Numbered from the stretch's first letter, positions 1 to 6,755 are shown. The stretch is 10,113 nucleotides of DNA from an uncultured Rhodanobacteraceae bacterium (GCA_913053815.1 CAJXGK010000047.1:1-10113); one strand, 5' to 3'. Notes: generated from the sequence alone by a model not told the origin. Translations and numbers: made by a program.

Positions 1-33
1 CGCCAACGATAACGTGGCATATAGTGTGGCCAG

Positions 34-53
34 GAAGATTGGTGTGAATCTTC
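34..53 (-). terminator. Weak hairpin just after the ABC operon
   Basis: A perfect 7-bp inverted repeat (GAAGATT, 6-base loop, AATCTTC) lies three bases past the stop codon of the last operon gene. It could form a short stem in the transcript. No T-run follows on the minus strand, so it does not meet the usual intrinsic-terminator pattern, and transcription may continue beyond the window edge. The remaining bases 1-33 show no recognisable gene. Confidence 0.25.
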
Positions 54-56
54 GCA

Positions 57-758
57 TCACGCCCGTTCATCCACCTCAATCCGGCCATCACGCATGCGAA
101 CCTGGCGCAGGGTGTACTCGATGACACGCGGGTCATGACTGGCGATACAAAAAGTCATACCGCGACTTTTATTGAGTCGACTCATGAGCGCAAGCAGTTC
201 ATCCATAGCCGCCGTGTCGAGATTGGCAGTGGGTTCGTCGGCGAAGACAATTGCCGGAGTCGACGCCATGGCACGGGCAATGGCAACTCGTTGCTGCTGA
301 CCACCGGAGAGCTGGCCCGGACGCCGCTCACCAAGTCCCTGCAGGCCAACTTCAGCCAGCATCTCGCCTGATCGGGCTCGTCGCTGCCGCGCATGCTCAC
401 CCTGCAGTTGGAGGATGAATTCCACGTTCTCATAGGCACTGAGTACCGGGATCAAATTGAAGGCTTGGAAAACAAAGCCAATTTTGTTGAGCCGTAGATC
501 AGCCAGCTCGCCCTTATCCAGTTCACTAAGTCGATGACCCGCAACCGTAACCTCTCCACTGGTGGGCCGGTCCAGTCCACCAAGATGGTTGAGTAGCGTG
601 GTTTTCCCGGACCCGGAAGGGCCGGACAAGCTCACGAACTCACCGGCGCGAATATCCAGATCGACGTCTTGCAAGGCGTGGACAGCCATCTCTCCCTGCC
701 CATATTGTTTGTTGAGGTGACGACAGCTTACGATCGCCTGCAGCGCATTGTCATTCAT
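57..758 (-). CDS. ABC transporter ATP-binding protein, LolD/MacB type
   Basis: This is the ATPase that powers the two permeases encoded just upstream. The 233-residue protein has every ABC motif: Walker A GPSGSGKT (46-53), Q-loop Gln98, signature LSGGQ (150-154), Walker B IVFADE (170-175) and the H-loop His208. Length and the run 'FQAFNLIPVLSAYENVE' after the Q-loop are typical of the LolD/MacB/FtsE-like (MacB-type) ATPases, which act mechanically on substrates in the periplasm rather than pumping through a membrane channel. The start was set at 758 because this ATG overlaps the permease stop as ATGA. A longer frame reaches to 917, but its first 53 codons lie inside the permease gene and look like noise. 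It is the last gene of the five-gene operon. The family is certain; the cargo is unknown. Confidence 0.93.
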   Translation of the reverse strand: MNDNALQAIVSCRHLNKQYGQGEMAVHALQDVDLDIRAGEFVSLSGPSGSGKTTLLNHLGGLDRPTSGEVTVAGHRLSELDKGELADLRLNKIGFVFQAFNLIPVLSAYENVEFILQLQGEHARQRRARSGEMLAEVGLQGLGERRPGQLSGGQQQRVAIARAMASTPAIVFADEPTANLDTAAMDELLALMSRLNKSRGMTFCIASHDPRVIEYTLRQVRMRDGRIEVDERA

Positions 759-1987
759 GACGGACTCCGGTTGATGGCTTCGATGGGAACGCGGTGGACG
801 ATGCGCCAGGCCGGTAGAAGGCTGGCTGTAAATCCAAGAACCCAGATCAGTGCACCGATACCGAGGAATTGAGAGATATTTAAGCGTGGGTAGAGCACCT
901 GGCCGGCACCGAGCCACTCGGAACCCCGGGCGAGGAAGCCAAGATTGAGCCCGTTGTGAAAAGCCAGCACCGTCACGGCGGCCAGCACCATGCCAAGCAC
1001 GACGCCCAGCAGCACGACGAGTGCCGATTCCATCATGACCTGGGTAAAAATCAGATTCGGGCGTAATCCCAGAGCCTGCAGGAGCGCCAGTTCGCGCACC
1101 CGTTCATGCAGAGACATCAGCAAGGTATTAACGATACCGAGGGCCATCAATACGAATATGATGAAGATCCACATTAGGATAAAACTGTTCGACAACTGAC
1201 TCACCGCCTTAGCCACCGGACGCAAGGTCTCCCAAGACTGGACATCCAGTTTTGGGACCACCTGGCGCAGTTGCCCGAGAAAGCGGCTCAGGTGATTTAT
1301 GTTGTGCAGATTGAAGGCAATGCCGGTAATACTCTGGCCTATACCAAGCATGCTCTGCGCTTGCCGGATGCCGACAAAAACGTAGCGTTTTTCGGCCTGG
1401 CGTGTGGCCGAAAACAGGCCGTTTACCTTGAAACCACGCTCGGCGAGCGCTCCGTTCGCGTCCTGACTCATCAAGACGATTCGCTGTCCGACTTTGATGC
1501 GCAAGCGCCGCGCCAACTCGCGCCCAAGCAGGATGCCTGGTGAATCTGCACTCGCCAGAGGTTGTCCTGCGCTGACCGCTGTGGCGATAAACGACAAGCC
1601 CTGCTCACGCGCGGGATCGATACCGATTAGGCTGACGGGCAGGGTCTCATAGGCACTCTGGATCGCGGCAGGAACCCGCACGCGCGACGCCCATTGCTGA
1701 ACTTCCGGACGCTTCAGCAGGGCTTTCAAACTCGCCCGAGGCGGAGCCATGCGATGTGCGACACCGGGATTATCGAGATAGCCCCGGGCATGAATCTGCC
1801 CCTGTCCGGTCATGTCAATGAGAGCCGTCTGCAAGCTGCTGGCGCTCCAGGCTTGAAGCAACGCGGTAAAGCTCAATGTAGACCATACCCCAATGCCAAC
1901 CGCGACCAGGATCAGGCCTGTCCGACGCGGATTACGCCACAGGTTACGCCAACCCATGACCGCGAGAAGCCCTGATTTTCCCATCAT
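755..1987 (-). CDS. ABC transporter permease, FtsX/MacB-LolCE fold (second permease)
   Basis: This is the inner-membrane subunit of a MacB/LolCE-type ABC system. The 410-residue product shows the family layout: a short cytoplasmic start with WRNLWRNPRRT, a first membrane helix (about 24-46), a large periplasmic domain (about 47-268), then three helices (about 269-291, 318-343, 372-392). The coupling helix ERVRELALLQALGLRP (295-310) follows helix 2 and should dock on the ATPase. The ATG at 1987 was chosen because it overlaps the upstream TGA (ATGA) and has a GAGGG ribosome site a few bases ahead; a second ATG follows directly. The open frame to 2137 lies inside the neighbouring gene. It is paralogous in layout to the permease just upstream, so the two probably form a LolC/LolE-like heterodimer. 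Substrate unknown. Confidence 0.9.
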   Translation of the reverse strand: MMGKSGLLAVMGWRNLWRNPRRTGLILVAVGIGVWSTLSFTALLQAWSASSLQTALIDMTGQGQIHARGYLDNPGVAHRMAPPRASLKALLKRPEVQQWASRVRVPAAIQSAYETLPVSLIGIDPAREQGLSFIATAVSAGQPLASADSPGILLGRELARRLRIKVGQRIVLMSQDANGALAERGFKVNGLFSATRQAEKRYVFVGIRQAQSMLGIGQSITGIAFNLHNINHLSRFLGQLRQVVPKLDVQSWETLRPVAKAVSQLSNSFILMWIFIIFVLMALGIVNTLLMSLHERVRELALLQALGLRPNLIFTQVMMESALVVLLGVVLGMVLAAVTVLAFHNGLNLGFLARGSEWLGAGQVLYPRLNISQFLGIGALIWVLGFTASLLPAWRIVHRVPIEAINRSPS

Positions 1988-3201
1988 GGAGCCCTCATCG
2001 CGGCAACCGGTTTCAAACGACTCACATGCAGAAAGGGAAATACCCCGGCCAACGCTGTGCAGACTGCGAGTACCGCCGGACCCGTGAATAAACTGAAAAC
2101 CGTCAGCTTCGTATACATCAATCCTGATATTCCCCACCTGGAAAATACCCCTTGGGCACCCGGCAAGTTGAGTCCATGCACGGCAAACCAGCTATCCGTA
2201 GCTGCCCCGAGACCCATACCCAGCACGATTCCCATGGCCAGCAGCATCAGGATTTCCAGCCACACCATGCGCCCGGCCGCAGCTGGCCGCATACCTAAGG
2301 CCAACAGCACACCCAATTCCCGGGTCCGTTCCAGAACCGACATGAAGATTGTGTTGAGCAGGATCGCGACGGCCACAATGACCAAGGCGGCATACCAGAG
2401 CAACGACGTGCGGGCATCGAGTTCGATCATCCCCTTGACGCCCGGCTCCAATTTCTGCCAATCAAGTACTACAAGCCCCTTGGGCTTTAGCAGGCGTTGA
2501 ATAGCCGGCAGTGCGCCATTGACCGACCCCAATGAATCCCCGGACAAGACCAGAAGATTGACTTTGCCCAACATCGCAAAATCGGTTTGAAAACGCAGCA
2601 GCGGCATTTCGGCCAACTGCCGGTCAATATCCTTGATGCCACTTGAGAACACCCCCACTACGTTCAGTATGTCGGCAGCGACAGAGCCATCCCGACCCAT
2701 GCCGAGCAGGGTTACACGGCTACCCACACTCACCCCCAGGTTGCGGGCCAGTGCGTCCCCCAGAACGATTTCGGCGGCCTTCGGATTGCGAAGATAGTGT
2801 CCGGAGCGCATCATTGCAGTGATCCGTGAAACCCGGCGCTCTGCCCCGGGTTGAACACCGACGATCATCGCTGCCAGGCTATGCGAACCTTTCGAGAGGA
2901 GAGCGTAGCTCTGCGCCCGTGCCGCCACGGTGCTGATGCCTGTTATGGCCTCAAGCGAACGGACCATTTCACCCGTATGGGGAAACGACTTGCGAATGTT
3001 CGGATCGCGCAGATAACCCGGCTTTTGTATTTGCGCGTAACCGTCGAAAAGACCCAGGCTGCTCTCTTTGATGCTGGCATACGTGCCAACTTGCAGTGAG
3101 AGGAGAAAGACCATCACCAGGCAGGCAAAGGCAATGGCCAGCAGAGTCAATATTGTACGATGCGGTCGCCGCCACAGATTGCGCCAGGCCAGCGCGATCA
3201 C
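1984..3201 (-). CDS. ABC transporter permease, FtsX/MacB-LolCE fold (first permease)
   Basis: A 405-residue membrane protein with the four-helix LolCE/MacB arrangement: helix 1 at about 17-39, a periplasmic domain at about 40-265, helix 2 at about 267-288, the coupling helix ERTRELGVLLALGMRP (291-306), then helices at about 313-335 and 366-390. The N-terminal WRNLWRRPHRT is nearly the same as in the second permease, so the pair arose from a duplication. I place the start at the GTG at 3201: its GTGA overlaps the stop of the LolA-like gene and it begins the protein exactly at the conserved ALAWRNLWR. An ATG at 3303 would add 34 residues encoded inside the upstream gene. The GTG start may lower translation slightly; coupling probably compensates. 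Function as half of a lipoprotein- or amphiphile-moving transporter is inferred from family. Confidence 0.88.
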   Translation of the reverse strand: MIALAWRNLWRRPHRTILTLLAIAFACLVMVFLLSLQVGTYASIKESSLGLFDGYAQIQKPGYLRDPNIRKSFPHTGEMVRSLEAITGISTVAARAQSYALLSKGSHSLAAMIVGVQPGAERRVSRITAMMRSGHYLRNPKAAEIVLGDALARNLGVSVGSRVTLLGMGRDGSVAADILNVVGVFSSGIKDIDRQLAEMPLLRFQTDFAMLGKVNLLVLSGDSLGSVNGALPAIQRLLKPKGLVVLDWQKLEPGVKGMIELDARTSLLWYAALVIVAVAILLNTIFMSVLERTRELGVLLALGMRPAAAGRMVWLEILMLLAMGIVLGMGLGAATDSWFAVHGLNLPGAQGVFSRWGISGLMYTKLTVFSLFTGPAVLAVCTALAGVFPFLHVSRLKPVAAMRAP

Positions 3202-3977
3202 GGAATGTTCCAGGGGCGTGGGTTGCGCAGGTTGGACAGCGTAAACAGATAGCCCGGCAACTGCAGATTGAACACCCCCTTGGTGTAATGCAGCTCCGTC
3301 CATGTGCCAGGTTTGTCGAGTTGACTCATGCGCATCACTACCGGATACGGGCGCCCGCCCAGTGATGAGACCTGCAGGGTCTTGAGTTGTCGTACAGGCT
3401 TCATGTTCTGGTCGTAATAGGTCTCATCGAGCAGGACATCATCGTCGCGAATATTCAATATCACCTTGCCCCATACGACCGGTGCATTGGGCTTGGGTAT
3501 GGACACCACCGTAAATATCTGATGTTTGCCATGCTCCTTTACCGAGCCGAATGTGTGCGTGTAATCGGTCACGATCTGCTCCGACTTGGCCAGATCGTTG
3601 TATGAAAAATCCGATCCCATCCAGTTTTGGGCCATCATCGAGAACGGTAGTTTGATGACCTGACTGAGTTTCGGATTGAACAGCCACAGGGATGGACCGA
3701 GCTTCAGGGTTGCGTTGCCCGAGTCACCCGGCGGAGCAATAAAACGTACCAATGCGTCTTGCTTTCCGCGGGTCCAGGAGAGGAGCTGCATGCTGCGTTG
3801 CCAATCCGGACGATGGATGCGCATGGTTATTTCCGTGTAAGAGCTGTCACCACGCCAGTGCTGCAACATCGCCTTGACCAGTGCTGTGGGATCAGAGGCA
3901 GCAAGTGCGACATTACTGAACAGCAGCCACACACAGCCAACGGCAAACGCGAGCCGTACCGATGGCTTCACATTCAT
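3198..3977 (-). CDS. Secreted LolA-like 'outer membrane lipoprotein-sorting' protein
   Basis: The 259-residue protein starts with a clear Sec signal peptide: a basic N-terminus, a hydrophobic core at about 8-20, and ALA before residue 27. The mature part (ASDPTALVKAMLQHWRGDSSYTEITMRI...) looks like the LolA-like half-barrel family usually annotated as outer-membrane lipoprotein-sorting protein, which sits in the periplasm and carries lipid-modified or hydrophobic cargo. True LolA takes lipoproteins from LolCDE; this member is longer and more distant, and is encoded right beside its probable ABC partner. There is no Cys after the signal, so it should be soluble rather than a lipoprotein. The ATG at 3977 overlaps the TetR stop (ATGA) and has GGAG seven bases ahead. 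Family assignment is from recognition of the sequence style; cargo cannot be read. Confidence 0.82.
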   Translation of the reverse strand: MNVKPSVRLAFAVGCVWLLFSNVALAASDPTALVKAMLQHWRGDSSYTEITMRIHRPDWQRSMQLLSWTRGKQDALVRFIAPPGDSGNATLKLGPSLWLFNPKLSQVIKLPFSMMAQNWMGSDFSYNDLAKSEQIVTDYTHTFGSVKEHGKHQIFTVVSIPKPNAPVVWGKVILNIRDDDVLLDETYYDQNMKPVRQLKTLQVSSLGGRPYPVVMRMSQLDKPGTWTELHYTKGVFNLQLPGYLFTLSNLRNPRPWNIP

Positions 3978-4603
3978 GAGCGATCTCCAAGTTCGGGATT
4001 GGCGAGCCCGCGCAACAGCACATCAAAGAATCCGTGCAGCAGGTGCTTGGCATTCAGCTGCGGGTCAAACCAGCACTGCAGAAACAGGCCATCCACAGCG
4101 CCCGTCAGTAACGCTGCCAAGGCATAGGGATCCACATCTTTGCGGAATTCGCCACTCACCTGACCGGAATGGACAATTGCAACGATCGTCTCCCGGTAGC
4201 GGGCGTAGAGTTCCTTGAGTGCCTCTGAAAATCGCTCCCGCAACGCGGGAATGCCCGAGGCTGCCCAGACTTCCATGCTGAGCGGAAACCATTCCCGGTG
4301 GGCGCCCATATAGTCGGCGGCCCCCAGTGCCAGGGCCATCAGCCGATCTCGCGCACTGGATCTCGCACTTGACTCCAATGGGGAACCGGCCGCAATGATC
4401 TCGCTGGACCATTGTTCAAACACAGCGTAGAACATGTCCGCCTTGTCGGAGAAATAGAGGTATGGCGTGCCCTTTGCGACACCTGCCCGCCGGGCAATTT
4501 CCTCGACGGTCGCCCCTTGGAATCCTCGTTTTGCAAAAACCTCAACGGCAGCCCGAAGAACCGCTTCTTGCCGCTGTTGCGAGCCCGTATTGCCCTTTTG
4601 CAT
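3974..4603 (-). CDS. TetR-family transcriptional regulator, first gene of the ABC operon
   Basis: The 209-residue protein has the TetR DNA-binding domain at about 11-57, with helix-turn-helix sequence ATVEEIARRAGVAKGTPYLYFSDK (31-54), and a helical ligand-binding domain after it ending in YALAALLTGAVDGLFLQCWFDP (160-181), typical of TetR proteins near efflux or lipid genes. I chose the ATG at 4603: the frame is open to 4681, but earlier starts lie within or upstream of the predicted operator and promoter and would put non-TetR sequence on the N-terminus. No strong ribosome site is visible. It shares a 4-base overlap with the LolA-like gene, so regulator and transporter are made from one transcript. 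With its operator over its own start region it probably represses the operon until a ligand binds. The ligand is unknown. Confidence 0.9.
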   Translation of the reverse strand: MQKGNTGSQQRQEAVLRAAVEVFAKRGFQGATVEEIARRAGVAKGTPYLYFSDKADMFYAVFEQWSSEIIAAGSPLESSARSSARDRLMALALGAADYMGAHREWFPLSMEVWAASGIPALRERFSEALKELYARYRETIVAIVHSGQVSGEFRKDVDPYALAALLTGAVDGLFLQCWFDPQLNAKHLLHGFFDVLLRGLANPELGDRS

Positions 4604-4634
4604 AGTGGCTGCACCGTATCCTAGAAAATAATGG

Positions 4635-4654
4635 ATGACTGACTGGACAGTCAT
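4635..4654. promoter_or_regulatory. Likely TetR operator (inverted repeat)
   Basis: ATGACTG and CAGTCAT form perfect 7-base arms around a 6-base centre, a 20-bp site of the size and symmetry usual for TetR-family dimers. It overlaps the last two bases of the predicted -10 box and covers the expected transcription start, which is a classic repressor position. Binding by the adjacent TetR protein is inference. Confidence 0.6.
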
Positions 4655-4681
4655 AATCCTGAGTGCAAATATATTTGTCAA
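4653..4681 (-). promoter_or_regulatory. Promoter of the TetR-ABC operon
   Basis: On the minus strand a consensus -35 box TTGACA (4681-4676) is followed after exactly 17 bases by GATTAT (4658-4653), a four-of-six match to the -10 box. Transcription would start near 4646, giving a leader of about 43 bases before the TetR start codon. The region between the boxes is A/T-rich, unlike the flanks. This is the only good promoter seen upstream of the five tightly overlapping genes. Confidence 0.65.
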
Positions 4682-4862
4682 GTCCTCCGGCCTATCTCAC
4701 CGAGCCGAGCCACCGTTACAGGGCATCTCTAAAAACCGTAGCGAGCGGTTCGAGTACAAGGTGCCACGGAGTGAATATCCTAGGCATATCAGACAGATAG
4801 TCGATAGGTGAGTAAGGACGCAACGCAGTAACTGGGCCGCACAGTAGATGTATAAAGGTACC
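4682..4862. other. Intergenic spacer between operon promoter and barrel pseudogene
   Basis: No gene is supported here. The stretch GGGCATCTCTAAAAACC (about 4721-4737) has the look of an insertion-sequence terminus followed by short degenerate repeats, but no matching inverted end or target duplication was found in the window, so it is at most a one-sided remnant. The open frame of the neighbouring pseudogene continues into this DNA only because of its frameshift. Confidence 0.3.
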
Positions 4863-5436
4863 CTACAGTGTAAACAGGACTTTGGCAGCAAGCATGAAGT
4901 CCGGCGCATCCGGGCTCAAGTCCAATCCCCAAACTGCTGACGAAGGTCATCTTGTCGCTGAGTGCGTAAGTCATGCCTATATTCAAGGTTGCCGCATTAC
5001 CATCGCTGCCAATGATGGTCTCACTGAAAGTGGCGTCATCAGCACGGATCTTTGCATTGCCATTCAAACGCTGCGAGAAGGCCATGCTCAAATTGGTTTT
5101 CTCGTTGAGGACGAAAGCAATACCAACGCCATAGTTGAAGGCATTACCCAGATACACGGTACCCGGCGTCATGGTATCGGCACGGGTACCCAGATCAGCA
5201 AAATGCTTGCGAAAAGTATGTGTAAAACTAACATTGGCAAACAGAATCGCCAGGTCCAATGTCTTCAGAAATGAAGCCCCGAGGTTCGCACTCCAGATAC
5301 CCTGCCCCGTCGGTTGCTTGGTTGACACAGCAAACTGGATGAAGTTCTGTTGATCGCGCTGCAGAACCTGCCAGGTAATCCCGTATGGGGCCTACCCGGT
5401 TGGTGCCGCGAAGCCACCGGTTAGGACGATTTCAGG
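4863..5436 (-). pseudogene. Remnant of an outer-membrane beta-barrel protein (MetA-pathway/'transporter' family)
   Basis: The reading PEIVLTGGFAAPTG, then APYGITWQVLQRDQQNF, FIQFAVSTKQPTGQG and LNEKTNLSMAFSQRLNGNAKI has the alternating pattern and wording of the outer-membrane barrel family often called Phenol_MetA_deg or 'transporter'. About 190 codons of the C-terminal part survive; family members are usually near 280-300. Three lesions are visible. The N-terminal part is missing, the frame starting abruptly at about 5436 next to a glmS fragment. A TAG interrupts the frame at 5392-5394. One extra base at about 4910-4911 shifts the end: skipping it gives LEPDAPDFMLAAKVLFTL and then TAG at 4863-4865, exactly the terminal strand expected of the family with its aromatic/hydrophobic end. 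Without the correction the frame drifts to 4789 with nonsense sequence. No start codon context is credible, so I call it dead. Confidence 0.75.
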
Positions 5437-5697
5437 AACGCCATGTTTGACAAGCTCAAATCAAATCTGGAAGAAGTCCGGGCTCGTGGCGGCAAACTGT
5501 ACGTATTCGCCGATCGTCAGGTCACACTCGACCACAATGCCCATGAACATATCGTCCGGCTCGACGCAGGGGGGGTACTCATTGCTCCGGCCGTGTTCAC
5601 CATTCCCCTGCAGCTACTGGCCTATCACGTCGCTATGCTACGCGGTACTGATGTCGACCAACCGCGCAACCTGGCCAAGTCGGTGACCGTGGAATAA
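5437..5697 (+). pseudogene. glmS: 3'-terminal fragment of glmS (glucosamine-6-phosphate synthase)
   Basis: The 84 codons from the ATG at 5443 match the very C-terminus of GlmS: KLKSNLEEVRARGGKLYVFAD, then IPLQLLAYHVAML, GTDVDQPRNLAKSVTVE and stop. The lysine in LAKSVTVE is the conserved sugar-isomerising lysine. Full GlmS is about 610 residues, with a glutaminase domain and two SIS domains; only the last part of the second SIS domain is here, so it cannot be an active enzyme. The similarity seems to start at codons NA (5437-5442); upstream in frame lies TAG at 5422-5424. An AGGA sits six bases before the ATG, so a small peptide could be made by chance. A complete glmS is presumably elsewhere in the genome. 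The 3' end of glmS is the classic attTn7 target (see findings). Confidence 0.85.
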
Positions 5698-5917
5698 TCA
5701 CCGACTCCGGTAGCTCGACTGAGCCCCCATCATTCCGGGCGTAGATCCAGGATCCAGCATGCCGTCATTGCGGCGGGATGGCACCGCTTTGTGAATCCCG
5801 GAGGCGGTTCAGCCACTACTTCGCAGATTGAGGGTGAAGCACGAGCCCCAACATCACCCAGCGCCACCGTCACGCCGTAGTTTGCGGGCGAAGGTACGCG
5901 CCCCAACAGCTGGGTCT
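5698..5917. other. Non-coding spacer downstream of the glmS fragment
   Basis: No gene is supported. Besides the degenerate interspersed repeat at 5730-5757, two related segments end in the same CCCCAACA motif: GAAGCACGAGCCCCAACA (about 5836-5853) and GAAGGTACGCGCCCCAACA (about 5890-5908). This suggests old repeat debris. No intrinsic terminator with a T-run follows the glmS stop. Confidence 0.35.
5730..5757 (+). repeat. Degenerate copy of an interspersed REP-like repeat
   Basis: These 28 bases (beginning TCATTCCGGGCG, ending GGATCCAG) match the reverse complement of 8281-8308 at 24 of 28 positions by direct comparison. All four differences are transitions. It belongs to the same repeat group as the copies near 8166, 8281 and 8393. 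Confidence 0.6.
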
Positions 5918-6085
5918 CTAGGAGCCTGTCGGACTTGGGAAGAATCGACTACAGCAGTAGAAAATCAGTCCATTTTTTCGCTCTTTATCGTTAAATAGAA
6001 TCCCTATTCGCCTCAAAAGATCAAAAAACGGTCCTCAATTTTTCATCCGCCTCGCTACGACCCTCCAAGCCCGACAGGCTCCTAG
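5918..6085. mobile_element. MITE-like element with 17-bp inverted ends and CTAG flanks
   Basis: The element core is 160 bp (5922-6081). Its ends, GAGCCTGTCGGACTTGG and the complement of CCAAGCCCGACAGGCTC, match at 16 of 17 bases. Each end is flanked by CTAG (5918-5921 and 6082-6085), consistent with a 4-bp target duplication or a palindromic CTAG target. The interior is A/T-rich with runs of T and A, unlike the surrounding DNA, and holds a small inverted repeat (AATAG/CTATT). No transposase is encoded, so it would depend on an enzyme supplied in trans. The right edge lies about 23 bp past the stop of the PAP2 gene, where it may also affect transcript ending. The parent IS family cannot be named safely from sequence alone. 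Confidence 0.75.
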
Positions 6086-6108
6086 CGTGTCCGCAACGCA
6101 CCCCTACA

Positions 6109-6750
6109 TTATTTTCGATCCACCCAAGGCTCACGTACCAGGCGCTCATGCCGGGCATAGATACCAACATGTCCCGTCAACTTGACGGTGAAGGCCTCAA
6201 GCAGATGGTTAGATGGAAACCGGTGTCCATACCCCATCAGCAATGGCACCATCAGACTCAGCGCCACCCATACCCCACGCAGGGGCGGGCGCAAGCGCAC
6301 GATAAAAAACCAAAGAAAAACCAGCGAGAAACCGGCTCCCAGCACCGCGCCCAGTACGGCCTCGGACACTGTGTGGGCACTAAGCACCACCCGCGAAATT
6401 GTGATCGCCAAAGCCAAGCCGTAACCCAGTACCACCATGAACCATCGCAACGGCCACACCAAGCGGCCCGCCAGCAGCGCCAGCAGCACCGGCCAGACCA
6501 GAAACGATAGAGCAGCATGTCCACTTAGACCGGTAAAATCCAGCCCCGGTGGATGGATTGCCCAGCCCATATACAGCACCTTGGAGATCACCACGCTGCC
6601 GATCGTTATACCCATAGCACCCAGCCAAGCTCCGGCAGCACGCCGAGTTGCCGGGTGAGCTGCCAACCACAAGGTCATCACCACCATACACGGCAGCAAC
6701 ACGGCCGAGTCGCCTAGAGCCGTGATACGCAGCCAGTCCTGGGCATTCAT
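6109..6750 (-). CDS. PAP2-superfamily integral membrane phosphatase
   Basis: A 213-residue membrane protein with about six predicted helices (roughly 14-30, 41-60, 81-96, 101-118, 132-152, 161-174). Between them are PAP2 active-site signatures: GLSGH (74-78, the PSGH-type motif with the catalytic-cycle His78) and SRVVLSAHTVSE (119-130, the SRxxxxxHxxxD motif with His126 as nucleophile but Glu130 in place of Asp). The first motif, normally K-x6-RP, is reduced to K57 followed by HPP at 66-68. Such enzymes remove phosphate from lipid phosphates such as undecaprenyl pyrophosphate, phosphatidate or related carriers at the membrane. The start at 6750 has an ideal GGAGGT five bases ahead. It lies 186 bp downstream of galE on the same strand and may be co-transcribed; a role in polyprenyl-phosphate recycling for polysaccharide synthesis is inference. 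Confidence 0.82.
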   Translation of the reverse strand: MNAQDWLRITALGDSAVLLPCMVVMTLWLAAHPATRRAAGAWLGAMGITIGSVVISKVLYMGWAIHPPGLDFTGLSGHAALSFLVWPVLLALLAGRLVWPLRWFMVVLGYGLALAITISRVVLSAHTVSEAVLGAVLGAGFSLVFLWFFIVRLRPPLRGVWVALSLMVPLLMGYGHRFPSNHLLEAFTVKLTGHVGIYARHERLVREPWVDRK

Positions 6751-6755
6751 TGCCT

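Noticed and set aside
759..917. 53-codon N-terminal extension of the ATPase frame
   Set aside because: It lies entirely inside the permease gene, has no ABC-domain similarity, and the ATGA overlap at 755-758 gives a better start.
1271..1543. Plus-strand 90-codon open frame inside the second permease
   Set aside because: It is antisense to a clearly conserved gene and shows no family motif; it is a shadow of the permease codons.
2057..2500. Plus-strand 147-codon open frame inside the first permease
   Set aside because: It is low-complexity, Ser/Thr/Pro-rich antisense translation of membrane-helix codons with no recognisable domain.
4721..4737. Insertion-sequence-like terminus GGGCATCTCTAAAAACC
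   Set aside because: No matching inverted end, target duplication or transposase fragment is present in the window; mentioned only in the spacer entry.
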